The notes under the pieces were generated by a model that saw only the letters and a program-made list of their open reading frames with translations, made no database searches and was not told where the DNA came from. Source: Streptomyces sp. 1331.2 (GTDB lineage: Bacteria; Actinomycetota; Actinomycetes; Streptomycetales; Streptomycetaceae). From it: 64,000 bases of DNA. Both the position numbers and the translations under genes were made by a program. The stretch is taken from assembly GCF_900199205.1 (NCBI RefSeq), contig NZ_OBMJ01000001.1, forward strand, positions 6,193,001 to 6,257,000. The letters run 5' to 3'. The stretch's first letter is position 1. Each line of letters begins with the position of its first letter. Below, one piece after another: positions 34,348-43,313 of the stretch.

Positions 34348-37300
34348 GAGCTGCCGGCCGGGACGGCGGCGGCGGACCACGGGCTCGGCCCGCTCCAGCG
34401 CGCCTACCTGGTCGGCGACCAGGACGGGCTCGAACTGCGCGGCCCGGCCCGGTACTACCTCGCCTGCGAGCTGCCGGTGTCCGCCGTGGACTCCCTCCAG
34501 CAGCGCCTGGACCGGCTGGTGCGGGAGAACCCGATCCTGCGCACCCGGGTCGGGGCCGACCTGACCCGGACGCCGGTCACCGAGGAGCCCGTCGTCCCGG
34601 TCACCGTGCTGGACGCGACGGAGGCCGCCTTCGACACCGTCGACGGCGCGGTCCGGGACGAATTCCGCTCGGACACCCTGGAGTTCGACGCCTGGCCCCA
34701 GCTGAAGGTCACCGCGGTGCGCTCCGGAGGGCGGGCCCGGCTCCACCTCGTCTACGCGCTGTGGCTGATGGACGCCGCCTCCCTCGCCCGCTTCCTGCGG
34801 GCGCTGGCCGGCGAAGGCATCGACGGCGAGCCGGCCGACTCCGTACCGTCCGACTCCGTACCGGCCGACGCCGAGGCCGGAGCCGCCCAGCCGGTCGGCC
34901 GGCGGCGGCGGGAGCGGGACGAACGGTACTGGCGCGCCGTGGCGCCGACGCTGCCGGAGACCGTCGAGGCACCGCTGCGCCCCGACTGGCGGCACGTCGG
35001 CCGGGCCGTGACCCACCGGATGCTGCACCTCGACCGCCCCACCGCCGAGGCCGTCACCCGGCGGGCCCAGCAACACGGCCTGACCGTGCCGATGGTGCTC
35101 CTCACGGTGTACGGGGCGCTGCTCGGCAGCGTCGGCGGCGGCCGGCCGCACACCGTCACCCTGGTGCGCTCCCAGCAGGACCCGGCCGCGGGCGACGGGC
35201 GGCTCGGCAACCACGGAACCCCCCTCCCGGTGGCGGTACCGGCGCTGGAGGGACGCGACTTCGTCTCGCTCGCACGGGAGGTGCAGGGCCGCGTCCTGGA
35301 GCAGTCGTTGCACTCCTCGCTCAGCGGCCCCGAGATCGCCCGGCTGGCCGACCCGGCCGGCGACCGGCGTCGGCTGCTGTACCCGTTCGCGTTCACCGCG
35401 ACCGAACTGGACACGCCGGGCGAGGCCGCGCTCGGCCTGCAACGGGACTGGGACACCCTGCAACTGCGGGTGCCGCAGGTCCTGGTGGACCACCAGGTCG
35501 GCGTGGACCGGGACGGCACCATCCGGCTCGGCTTCGACTGGCGCACCGACGCCTTCGACGAGGGCTTCCTCGACGACTTCGTGGACCAGTACGCCCGGGC
35601 CGTCGAGCGGCTGGCGGCCGACGGGGCCGACTGGACCCTCCCGGAGGAGCCCGCCCTCCCGGCGGCCGTCCGCCCCGAGCGCCCCCGCCCCGCGCTGCAC
35701 GGCGACGCGACGCTGCAGCAGCGCGTGCTGGCGACCGTCGACCGGACCCCCGACGCGCCGGCCGTCCGGGACGCCGACGGCGTGCTGACCTACGCCGAAC
35801 TGGCCGACGCCGCCGCCGAGGTGGCGCAGCGGCTGACGGCCGCGGGCGCCGTCGTCGGCGACCACGTCGCGATCCACCTGCCGCGCGGCCGCGGCCAGGT
35901 GGTGGGGATCCTCGGCGCCCTGCTCGCCGGCTGCGTGTACGTCCCGCTGGACTGGAGCCTGCCCCCGGGCCGGCTCGACCGGATCACCCGCCAGGCCCGG
36001 CTGCGCTTTGCCGTGACCGCCGGCGAACCGAAGACCGCCGACGAACGGAAGACCGCCGAGGGCTGGCAGCAGCGCGGCGTCGAGCCGATCGCCGTGCCCA
36101 CCCAGGCGGAGGCCGCGGCCCGCGGCGGGCGCCGGCTGCCGGAGCGCGGTGCGCCGGACGTCGCCTACGTGATCTTCACCTCCGGCTCGACCGGGGAGCC
36201 GAAGGGCGTGGTCATCCGCCACCACGCGGTGCTGAACACCGTCGACGCCGTCAACGACCTGGTCAAGCTCGGGCCGTCCGACAGCGTGCTCTCGGTGTCC
36301 TCGATCGGCTTCGACCTGTCGGTGTGGGACGTCTTCGGCCCGCTGCTCGTCGGCGGCGCGGTGGTCATGCTGCCGGAGGACACCGCGCGCACCCCGTCGG
36401 CCTGGACCAGGACCGTCACGGAGCACGCGGTGACGGTCTGGAACTCGGCCCCGGCGCTGGCCGCCCTGCTCGCCGAGGAGGGCGCCGCACTGCCGTCGAT
36501 CCGCTCCTACCTGCTGAGCGGCGACTGGATCCCGCTGAACCTCCCCGCCGGGCTGGAGCGGCTGTCCCCCGGGGCGGAGGTGACCAGCCTGGGCGGCGCG
36601 ACCGAGGGCTCGATCTGGTCGATCCACCACCGGATCACGCCCGCCGACTGCACCGGCCGGTCGATCCCGTACGGGAAGCCGCTGGCCGGCCAGGACATCC
36701 TGGTGCTGGACCCCCGGCGCGGGGTCTGCCCGGACTGGCACATCGGCGAGATCCACATCGCGGGCGACGGCGTCGCCGACGGGTACCTGAACGACCCGGA
36801 GCGCACCGCGGAGGCCTTCCTCGACGACCCGCAGCACGGGTGGATCTACCTCACCGGCGACCGCGGCCGTCGCGGCCCGGACGGCGTGGTGGAGTTCCTC
36901 GGCCGGGCCGACACCCAGGTCAAGGTCAACGGCTACCGGGTCGAGCTGGGCGAGATCGAGGCGCAGCTCAACGCCATGGAACACGTGGGCCGCAGCGCCG
37001 TCTGCGTCCCGCCGGACGGCGGCGGCGTGCTCGCCTACGTCACGCTCGCCGCCGACGCCCCCGCCGACTGGCGCGAGCGCAGCCTCGCCGCGCTGCGCGA
37101 CCAACTTCCCTCCTACATGGTGCCGTTCGCACTCGTCGACCTGGACGAGATCCCGCTGACCGCCAACGGCAAGGTCGACCACCGCCGGCTGCGCTCCGCG
37201 GCCCCGCCGCCCGCCGCGCCGGCCGCGGCCGCCGCGCCGCTCGACCGGGGCCCGCACGCCCAGGAGGTGGCGGCCTGCTGGACCGAACTGCTGGGCCGCC

Positions 37301-38187
37301 CGCCCGGCACGGAGGGGTTCTTCGAGTCCGGCGGCTCCTCGCTCGACGCGATCCGGCTGCTGTCGATGCTGCGCGGCAGGTTCGGGTACGACATCGCCTT
37401 CGGTCGCTTCCTCGCCGACCCGACGGTGACCGGACTGGCGCGGCTGTGCCGGACCGGGCGCGGCTCGGCGAGCGAGGCGGTGTGGAGCTTCACCCCGCGC
37501 CCGGTGGCCGAGCCGCGCGGCCGGGTGCTCGTCTTCCCGCCGGTCGGCGGGGGCGTCGCCTGCTACGCCGGACTGGTCCGCAGCCTGCCGGGCGACCTCG
37601 ACGTCCACCTGCTCGGCTTCGACCGGCCCTTCGATCCCGACGCGGCCCCGACGCTGGCGGCGGCCGCCCAGCAGTGCCTGCGGCACCTGGAGGCCCGGAT
37701 CGAGGACCCGGAGGTGCCGTGCGTGTTGGTCGGCTGGTCCTTCGGCGGTGCGCTCGCCGCCGAGGCCGCGCGGGCCTCCTCGTACCCGGTCACCCGGGTC
37801 GTCGTGCTCGACACCCCGGTGTCGGAGGCGGCGCGCCGCTGCGCGGACTCCGACCCGGCGATGGTGGCCGAGTTCGTGGAGGACATCCGGCGGGCGGGCG
37901 GCGTGGTGGCGTCGGAAGGCGACGTGGCCGGCGACCCGGCGCTGCACCGCAGGTTCGAGGTGTACCGGCAGAACATGCTGCTGCTGCGCGACTGGCAGCC
38001 GGGCCGGGTGCCGGTCCCGCTCGTCCAGTTCCGGGCCGCCGAACGGCCGGCCGAGCCGGACCCGCAGGCCTGGCGGGAGTGGGCGCCGACGGTGCGCACC
38101 GTCGCGCTGACGGGCGGGCACTTCGACGTGTTCGAGCCGGAGAACGTACGGCGGGTCCAGGACGAGATCGAGGGCGGATGGCAGTGA
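34288..38187 (+). CDS. NRPS 2: Cy(degenerate)-A(Cys)-T-TE
   Basis: 1,299 aa. Residues about 28-455 match heterocyclisation domains (LGPLQRAYLVG, ENPILRTRV, VPQVLVDHQV) better than ordinary C domains. The DxxxxD motif reads ALWLMD (157-162): the first Asp is lost. The A domain (about 470-975) gives the by-eye code D-L-W-N-L-S-L-I-W-K, one residue from the known cysteine code DLYNLSLIWK. Carrier Ser is in ESGGSSLDA (about 1018), and the thioesterase (about 1065-1290) has GWSFGG. It should add cysteine to the NRPS 1 chain and release the product. Whether it forms thiazoline is doubtful. It overlaps NRPS 1 by 8 bp. Confidence 0.9.
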   Translation: MPEHAVPEHAVPEHAVSEHAELPAGTAAADHGLGPLQRAYLVGDQDGLELRGPARYYLACELPVSAVDSLQQRLDRLVRENPILRTRVGADLTRTPVTEEPVVPVTVLDATEAAFDTVDGAVRDEFRSDTLEFDAWPQLKVTAVRSGGRARLHLVYALWLMDAASLARFLRALAGEGIDGEPADSVPSDSVPADAEAGAAQPVGRRRRERDERYWRAVAPTLPETVEAPLRPDWRHVGRAVTHRMLHLDRPTAEAVTRRAQQHGLTVPMVLLTVYGALLGSVGGGRPHTVTLVRSQQDPAAGDGRLGNHGTPLPVAVPALEGRDFVSLAREVQGRVLEQSLHSSLSGPEIARLADPAGDRRRLLYPFAFTATELDTPGEAALGLQRDWDTLQLRVPQVLVDHQVGVDRDGTIRLGFDWRTDAFDEGFLDDFVDQYARAVERLAADGADWTLPEEPALPAAVRPERPRPALHGDATLQQRVLATVDRTPDAPAVRDADGVLTYAELADAAAEVAQRLTAAGAVVGDHVAIHLPRGRGQVVGILGALLAGCVYVPLDWSLPPGRLDRITRQARLRFAVTAGEPKTADERKTAEGWQQRGVEPIAVPTQAEAAARGGRRLPERGAPDVAYVIFTSGSTGEPKGVVIRHHAVLNTVDAVNDLVKLGPSDSVLSVSSIGFDLSVWDVFGPLLVGGAVVMLPEDTARTPSAWTRTVTEHAVTVWNSAPALAALLAEEGAALPSIRSYLLSGDWIPLNLPAGLERLSPGAEVTSLGGATEGSIWSIHHRITPADCTGRSIPYGKPLAGQDILVLDPRRGVCPDWHIGEIHIAGDGVADGYLNDPERTAEAFLDDPQHGWIYLTGDRGRRGPDGVVEFLGRADTQVKVNGYRVELGEIEAQLNAMEHVGRSAVCVPPDGGGVLAYVTLAADAPADWRERSLAALRDQLPSYMVPFALVDLDEIPLTANGKVDHRRLRSAAPPPAAPAAAAAPLDRGPHAQEVAACWTELLGRPPGTEGFFESGGSSLDAIRLLSMLRGRFGYDIAFGRFLADPTVTGLARLCRTGRGSASEAVWSFTPRPVAEPRGRVLVFPPVGGGVACYAGLVRSLPGDLDVHLLGFDRPFDPDAAPTLAAAAQQCLRHLEARIEDPEVPCVLVGWSFGGALAAEAARASSYPVTRVVVLDTPVSEAARRCADSDPAMVAEFVEDIRRAGGVVASEGDVAGDPALHRRFEVYRQNMLLLRDWQPGRVPVPLVQFRAAERPAEPDPQAWREWAPTVRTVALTGGHFDVFEPENVRRVQDEIEGGWQ

Positions 38188-38507
38188 CGGCAGTGAACGA
38201 AGCGAACGAAGCGAACGAGCCGAACGTGACCGGCACGATCGTGGACCAACTGGCGCGGCAGGGCTACCGGATCGCTCCCGAGGAGTACGAGGCGGACCTG
38301 GTCGGCGCCGGGGTCAACTCGGTGAACCTGGTCCGGCTGCTATCCGTCCTGGAGGAGGAGTTCGACGTCGAGTTCGCCGTCGCCGAGCTCTTCCGCGAGC
38401 CGGTGACGGTCGCCCGCCTCGCCGCGGAGATCCACGCGCAGATCGGCGAGCCGATCGACGCGGAGGCCGACGCGCAGACCGACGCGCAGCGGGCGGTGCG
38501 CAGGTGA
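38178..38507 (+). CDS. Free-standing acyl/peptidyl carrier protein
   Basis: 109 aa from ATG 38178, which overlaps the NRPS 2 stop by 10 bp. The carrier fold is clear: LARQGYRIAPEEYEADLVG, phosphopantetheine Ser in GAGVNSVNLVRLL, VLEEEFDVEFAVAELF. The N-terminus has a short NEANEANEPN repeat and the C-terminus an acidic Ala/Asp tail. A separate carrier next to a flavin monooxygenase and a 2-oxoglutarate oxygenase suggests that a tethered amino or acyl group is oxidised on it before transfer to the NRPS. Confidence 0.85.
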   Translation: MAVTAVNEANEANEPNVTGTIVDQLARQGYRIAPEEYEADLVGAGVNSVNLVRLLSVLEEEFDVEFAVAELFREPVTVARLAAEIHAQIGEPIDAEADAQTDAQRAVRR

Positions 38508-39700
38508 GCGCCGCGGTGACCGCCATCCGTCCCCTGCGGCTGCTGGTCGAACGAGCCGGAGAGATCGCCGAGTTGGCCGGCCGTCAGGCCGAGAAGGCCG
38601 AGGCCGCCCGCACCCCGGACCTCGACGTCGTCACCGCGCTCGTCGCGGCCGGGGCCGCCCGCCACTTCGTACCGGCCTCCTTCGGCGGCTCCGGCGGGAC
38701 CTTCGCGGAGCTGAAGCAGGCGGCCGTCGTCCTCGGCGCGTCCTGCCCGGCGACCGCCTGGTGCACGGTCGTGGCCGGGCTGATGACCCGCACCGCGGCC
38801 CACCTGCCGCCCGCCGGGCAGCAGCGGCTCTGGGCGGACGGGCCGGACACCCTGATCGCGGGCGGGGTGACGCCCCGGGGCAGCGCCGTCCCGGTGGCGG
38901 GCGGCCGGCTGCTGTCGGGCGCCTGGCCGCTGGTCTCCTCCTCGGAACGGGCCGACTGGATCCTGCTGTTCGCCCTCGCGGGGAACGACAGCGCCGCCGC
39001 AGGGGAGGGAGCCACCGCGGGCGGGGCCGCCGCCGGGCCGCTGGTGTGCCTGGTGCCGCGCGCCGAGGTCCGCATCGAGCGGACCTGGGACGACGTCGGG
39101 ATGCAGGCGACCGGCAGCCACACGGTGGTCGTCGAGGAGGTCTTCGTCCCGGAGGAGCTGACCTTCCCGGTCGCCGTCCTCGCCGACCTGGACGCCCCGC
39201 AGCCGGGCCCGGACGGCCGTGCGGTGCCGCTGCAAGCCGTGAACACCTTCCTGTTCTGCCTGCCGATGCTCGGCGCCGCCCGCGGCGCACTGCGGCACTG
39301 GCAGGAGCTCACCTCGGCCAAGCTGCAGGCCCGCCCGGCCGGTTACGACCCGGTGGTCGCCCACCTCGCGGACGTGCTCGCGCGCAGCTCCGCCGAGATC
39401 GACGCAGCCGACCTGCTGCTGGACCGCATCGCGCAGCTGATCGACACCGCGCCGGCCGTCACCCGCGCCCAGGTGGCGCGCAACCAGCGGGACTGCGCCT
39501 TCGCGGCCGAACTGCTGGTCGGCGCGGTGGACCGGCTGATGCGGGCCTCCGGCGCCGCAGGCCACAGCACCGGGTCCGTCCTGCAGCGGCTGTGGCGCGA
39601 CATCCACACCGCGGGCTCCCACGCGACGCTCCAGTTCGGCCCGGCCGCGGCCGGCTACGCCCGGACGGAGCTCACCGGCGGCCGGACGCCGAGGGCCTGA
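38504..39700 (+). CDS. Group D flavin monooxygenase / acyl-CoA-dehydrogenase-fold oxidase
   Basis: 398 aa at GTG 38504 (GTGA overlap with the carrier gene). The acyl-CoA dehydrogenase fold is seen in ARHFVPASFGGSGGTFAEL and WDDVGMQATGSHTVVVEEVF. The C-terminal WRDIHTAGSHATLQFGPAAA is the signature of the HsaA/DszC/KijD3 type that uses FMNH2 or FADH2 to activate oxygen, and there is no catalytic Glu base typical of true dehydrogenases that I can place. It may hydroxylate carbon or nitrogen, or desaturate, a carrier-bound substrate. A partner flavin reductase is not in the window. Confidence 0.8.
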   Translation: MSAAVTAIRPLRLLVERAGEIAELAGRQAEKAEAARTPDLDVVTALVAAGAARHFVPASFGGSGGTFAELKQAAVVLGASCPATAWCTVVAGLMTRTAAHLPPAGQQRLWADGPDTLIAGGVTPRGSAVPVAGGRLLSGAWPLVSSSERADWILLFALAGNDSAAAGEGATAGGAAAGPLVCLVPRAEVRIERTWDDVGMQATGSHTVVVEEVFVPEELTFPVAVLADLDAPQPGPDGRAVPLQAVNTFLFCLPMLGAARGALRHWQELTSAKLQARPAGYDPVVAHLADVLARSSAEIDAADLLLDRIAQLIDTAPAVTRAQVARNQRDCAFAAELLVGAVDRLMRASGAAGHSTGSVLQRLWRDIHTAGSHATLQFGPAAAGYARTELTGGRTPRA

Positions 39701-39743
39701 CGCACCGTCACCGACCGTCACCGATCCGCGAAGAAGGGACACC

Positions 39744-40508
39744 ATGGACCCCACCACCGACATGCGGCTCGCCGCCGCCGACGCCCGCTGCGGCCGGGCG
39801 GCGCCCTCGCCGTACCTGGAGAAGCTGCAACGCCACGGCTTCGTCGTCCTGGAGCCCGAGGGCCCGGACCAGATGTCCCTGGAGGACATCATGGCGCCGC
39901 TCGGCGAGGGGGCGGCGTACGGCTTCGGCAGCCAGCTCATCCAGGAGCAGCGGCCCGGCACGGACAACTCCCAGTTCCGCACCGGCGCCATCCCGATGCA
40001 CGTCGACGGGCACCTGAACGCCAACAAGGTCAGCTACATCGGGCTGGAGTGCCTGGAAGCCCCGTACGAGGGCGGCGAGACGCTGGTCGCCGGCAGCGCC
40101 GCGTTCTTCGCCGCCGCCCCCGCCGACCTGGTGGAGACCCTGCGCGGCCTGGAGATCGAGTACTGGTCCCGGGTCTCGGGCTTCTACGTGGAGCGGCCCG
40201 ACGGCAACCCGGTCGTGGCGCCGGTCCAGGTGGACCCGGTCACCGGCGGGGACGCCCTGTGGGTCGGACTGGACTACCCGCCGGACCCGGAACGCAACTT
40301 CGGTGCGGCCGTACGCGGTTACACCCCGGAGCAGAGCACCGCGTTGTTCGAGGTGCTGGACCGCTGGCTGACCGCCCCCGAGGTGATGTACCCGCACCGG
40401 TGGCAGGCCGGCCAGGTGCTGGTCATGGACAACCGGCGGGTCGTGCACGCGCGCGCGGCCTACCCCGCGGACTCGCCGAGAAAGCTGCGCCGCATCTCGG
40501 TCGGTTGA
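39744..40508 (+). CDS. CarC/clavaminate-synthase-like Fe(II)/2-oxoglutarate oxygenase 2
   Basis: 254 aa behind agaaggg. The triad is His86/Asp88 (PMHVDGH) and His235 in MDNRRVVHARAAY; the last motif is close to CarC (MDNRRVIHE). It is paralogous to the oxygenase at 26752: YGFG, DNSQF, GGETLV, FFAAAPADL and DPVTG all align without gaps. Carbapenem clusters such as thienamycin also carry two such enzymes (ThnG, ThnQ) for desaturation and side-chain hydroxylation, so a division of labour is plausible here. It is 43 bp after the flavin monooxygenase. Confidence 0.85.
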   Translation: MDPTTDMRLAAADARCGRAAPSPYLEKLQRHGFVVLEPEGPDQMSLEDIMAPLGEGAAYGFGSQLIQEQRPGTDNSQFRTGAIPMHVDGHLNANKVSYIGLECLEAPYEGGETLVAGSAAFFAAAPADLVETLRGLEIEYWSRVSGFYVERPDGNPVVAPVQVDPVTGGDALWVGLDYPPDPERNFGAAVRGYTPEQSTALFEVLDRWLTAPEVMYPHRWQAGQVLVMDNRRVVHARAAYPADSPRKLRRISVG

Positions 40509-40544
40509 CGCCCGCTGGTACCGCCCCCCTCTCGGAGTCTCCCC

Positions 40545-42017
40545 ATGTCTGATGTCGCAGCGCTCCCGGCCACCGGAACCGGCCGGGACGTCCGCCCGCT
40601 CCGCCCCGGCATCGTGCTGGCCACCCTGCTCAGCTGCCAGTTGCTGATCGTCCTCGACGTCACGGTCATGAACGTGGTGCTGCCCCGCATCCGCGCCGAC
40701 CTGCACTTCGGTGCCACCACGCTGCCCTGGGTCCTCGACGCCTACACCCTGGCCTTCGGCGGGCTGTTGCTGGTCAGCGGCCGGGCGGGCGACCTCTTCG
40801 GCCGGCGGCGGCTGTTCATCACGGGTGTCGCCCTGTTCACCGCCGCCTCGCTGGCCGGCGGCCTGGCACAGTCGCCGGGCTGGCTGCTGGGCGCCCGGGT
40901 CGCCCAGGGCGTGGGCGCCGCCATGGCCGGGCCGAACGCGCTGGCCCTGCTGAACACGGTCTTCACCGAGCCGAAGGCGCGGATGCGCGCCCTGGCGCTG
41001 TACTCGGGGATGGCCAGTGCCGGCTTCGCCGTCGGACTGATCCTCGGCGGACTGCTGGCCCAGTGGCTCGGCTGGCGGGCGGTGCTGTTCATCAACGTCC
41101 CGCTGGGCGTCCCGGCGGTCCTGCTGGCCTGGCGGTACCTGCCGCTCGTGCCGCGGCGGGAGGGCCGGCTGGACCTGCTGGGCGCGCTGACCGCGACGGG
41201 CGGGGTCGCCGCCCTGGTCTACGGCTTCATCCAGGCCGCGACGCACGGCTGGGGCGGGCTGGGCATCGACCTCTCGCTGCTCACGGGCGCGGCCCTGCTC
41301 GTGGCCTTCGTCCTGGTGGAGCAGCGGGCGGCCCAACCCCTGCTGCCGCTGGTGCTGTTCGCCGACCGCGACCGCGCCACCGCCTACGCCAACGTGTTCG
41401 TCGGCTACATGGCGAGCATGTCGATGTTCTTCGTGCTCTCCCTGTTCATGCAGGACGTACGGGACGCGGGCCCGCTGGCGACCGGGTTCGCGTTCCTCCC
41501 GACGGCCGTGCTGATGTTCGCGATGATCCGGCTGGCGCCCACACTGCTGCGGCGCTTCGGACCGAAGCCGGTGACCATGACCGGCACCGTGCTGCTGCTC
41601 GCCGGGCTGCTCCTGCTGACCCGACTGACCGTCGACACCGGCTACTTCCCGCTGGTGTTCGTGGCGACCGTGCTGATGGGCTGCGGCACCGGCCTGGGGC
41701 TGATGCCGCTGGCCGTGATCATCATGGCGAAGGTGCCGTCCAGTGCGGCCGGGTCCGCCGGCGGCGCGATGCAGACCATCCAGCAGACCGGGGTCACCCT
41801 CGGCGTGGCCATCCTGACCACGGTGTTCGGGGCGTACTCCCGGGACGCGACCGGGACCCCGAAGGACGCCATGGTCAGCGGCATCACCGCAGCGTTCGCC
41901 GCCGCCGCCGTGATGGCCGCGCTGGCGTTCCTGGGGACCTTCGCCTTCCGTTCCGCGAAGGCGACTGCGACGGCAACTGCGGAAGCAACCGACTCTTCGA
42001 AGACGGGAGACCGATGA
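40545..42017 (+). CDS. MFS exporter, DHA2 (EmrB/QacA) family, about 14 membrane spans
   Basis: 490 aa. Motif A-like GRAGDLFGRRRLFI, motif C-like GMASAGFAVGLILGGLLAQWLGWRA and the D1 motif LDVTVMNVVLPRI are typical of proton-driven drug exporters. It ends in a Thr/Ala/Glu tail. Its place inside the biosynthetic operon points to export of the product and perhaps self-protection. The P450 ATG overlaps its stop. Confidence 0.92.
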   Translation: MSDVAALPATGTGRDVRPLRPGIVLATLLSCQLLIVLDVTVMNVVLPRIRADLHFGATTLPWVLDAYTLAFGGLLLVSGRAGDLFGRRRLFITGVALFTAASLAGGLAQSPGWLLGARVAQGVGAAMAGPNALALLNTVFTEPKARMRALALYSGMASAGFAVGLILGGLLAQWLGWRAVLFINVPLGVPAVLLAWRYLPLVPRREGRLDLLGALTATGGVAALVYGFIQAATHGWGGLGIDLSLLTGAALLVAFVLVEQRAAQPLLPLVLFADRDRATAYANVFVGYMASMSMFFVLSLFMQDVRDAGPLATGFAFLPTAVLMFAMIRLAPTLLRRFGPKPVTMTGTVLLLAGLLLLTRLTVDTGYFPLVFVATVLMGCGTGLGLMPLAVIIMAKVPSSAAGSAGGAMQTIQQTGVTLGVAILTTVFGAYSRDATGTPKDAMVSGITAAFAAAAVMAALAFLGTFAFRSAKATATATAEATDSSKTGDR

Positions 42018-43249
42018 GCAGCACCGTGAACGCGGACTCCGTACCCGCGGACTCCGTGCACCGGCTGACGGAGGACTTCTTCCAGGACCCGCACGCCGAG
42101 TACCGGCGGCTGAACGAACTCGGCCCGGTCCACCGGGTGGAGTTCCCCAGCGGCGTGCGCGCCTGGCTCGTCACCGGCTACGAGGAAGCCAAGCAGGCCC
42201 TGACGGACCCCACCGTCAGCAAGGAGCTCTACGGCCCGGCCGGCGAGCTCGCGCAGGCCAACGGCAACGCCGTGCTGCGGCTCGACCCGCCGGTCAACGA
42301 CCACATGCTCTACTCCGACCCGCCGCGCCACGCCCGGCTGCGGAAGACCGCCATGAAGGCGCTGTCCAGCCGGGTGGTGCACGACTTCACCCCCAGGATC
42401 GAGCGGATCGCGCAGGAACTGCTCGACGGCATCGAGGGCAAGGAGACCGTCGACCTGCTGGCGGAGTACGCGTACCCGTTCTCCTGCACCGTGATCTGCG
42501 AGCTGATCGGCATCGACGCCGCCGACCGCGGCGAGTTCGAGAAGTCCCTGACCACGCAGGTGTCCACCGCGGACGCGGCCGAACGGCACGCCGCGGCCGC
42601 CGCCTTCGGGAACTACGTGAACCGCCTCATCGACGCCCGGGAGCGCACGGGCGGCAACGACCTGATGTCGGAGCTGCTGGCCCCGGCCGACGACGGCGAC
42701 CGGCTCGACCGGCGCGAACTCGTCGCCATGGTGAACGTCATCCTGCTCGGCAGCCAGGAGACCACCTCCGGTCTGATCGGCAACGCGGTCCTGATGCTGC
42801 AGGACCGCCCCGAGCTGCGCGCGCAGCTGCTGCGGGAGCCGGGCCTGACGCCGGCGTTCCTGGAGGAGGTGCTGCGGTACGAGAGCTCGGGGAACATCTC
42901 CAGCTACCGCTTCACGACCGCACCCGTCCGGATCGGCGGGCGGACCATCGAGGGCGGGCAGATCCTCCTGGTCGCCGTGGCCTCCGCCAACCGCGACCCC
43001 CGGCAGTTCGACCGGCCCCACGAGCTGGACCCGCACCGCGCGGACAACCGGCACCTCGCCTTCGGCCACGGCATCCACCGCTGCCCCGGCGCCGCCCTGG
43101 CCCGGGTGGACACCCGGATCGGGCTCTCCGCCCTGCTGAACCGCTTCCCCGACCTCTCGCTCGCCGTGCCCGCCGGTGAACTGCGCTGGCAGCCGAGCCT
43201 GATCGCCCGCTCGCTGGTCTCCCTGCCGGTCCGGCTGGGCACCGCGTGA
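42014..43249 (+). CDS. Cytochrome P450
   Basis: 411 aa. Haem ligand Cys357 in FGHGIHRCPGAALA, the ExxR pair in EEVLRYES, and an I-helix LLGSQETT (246-251) where the common Gly-His/Asp is Ser-Gln before Glu-Thr. The latter small change may affect proton delivery but not haem binding. Actinobacterial class I soluble type; no ferredoxin gene is adjacent. A tailoring hydroxylation or coupling step is likely. ATGA overlap with the exporter. Confidence 0.93.
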   Translation: MSSTVNADSVPADSVHRLTEDFFQDPHAEYRRLNELGPVHRVEFPSGVRAWLVTGYEEAKQALTDPTVSKELYGPAGELAQANGNAVLRLDPPVNDHMLYSDPPRHARLRKTAMKALSSRVVHDFTPRIERIAQELLDGIEGKETVDLLAEYAYPFSCTVICELIGIDAADRGEFEKSLTTQVSTADAAERHAAAAAFGNYVNRLIDARERTGGNDLMSELLAPADDGDRLDRRELVAMVNVILLGSQETTSGLIGNAVLMLQDRPELRAQLLREPGLTPAFLEEVLRYESSGNISSYRFTTAPVRIGGRTIEGGQILLVAVASANRDPRQFDRPHELDPHRADNRHLAFGHGIHRCPGAALARVDTRIGLSALLNRFPDLSLAVPAGELRWQPSLIARSLVSLPVRLGTA

Positions 43250-43313
43250 ACCCCGTACAGCGAACCGCGTGAAAGCCCGCACACACCACAGACACCGCAA
43301 CGACAGGACGGAC

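Noticed and set aside
34186..38121. A 1,311-codon antisense frame over NRPS 2, and similar long minus-strand frames over the plus-strand operon
   Set aside because: These are GC-skewed shadows (Val/Gly/Asp/Arg/His-rich, no domain) opposite well-supported genes; a usual effect of about 73% GC.
34288..38187. Ordinary C domain at the N-terminus of NRPS 2
   Set aside because: No HHxxxDG is present, and the flanking segments (LGPLQRAYLVG, PQVLVDHQV) are those of heterocyclisation domains.
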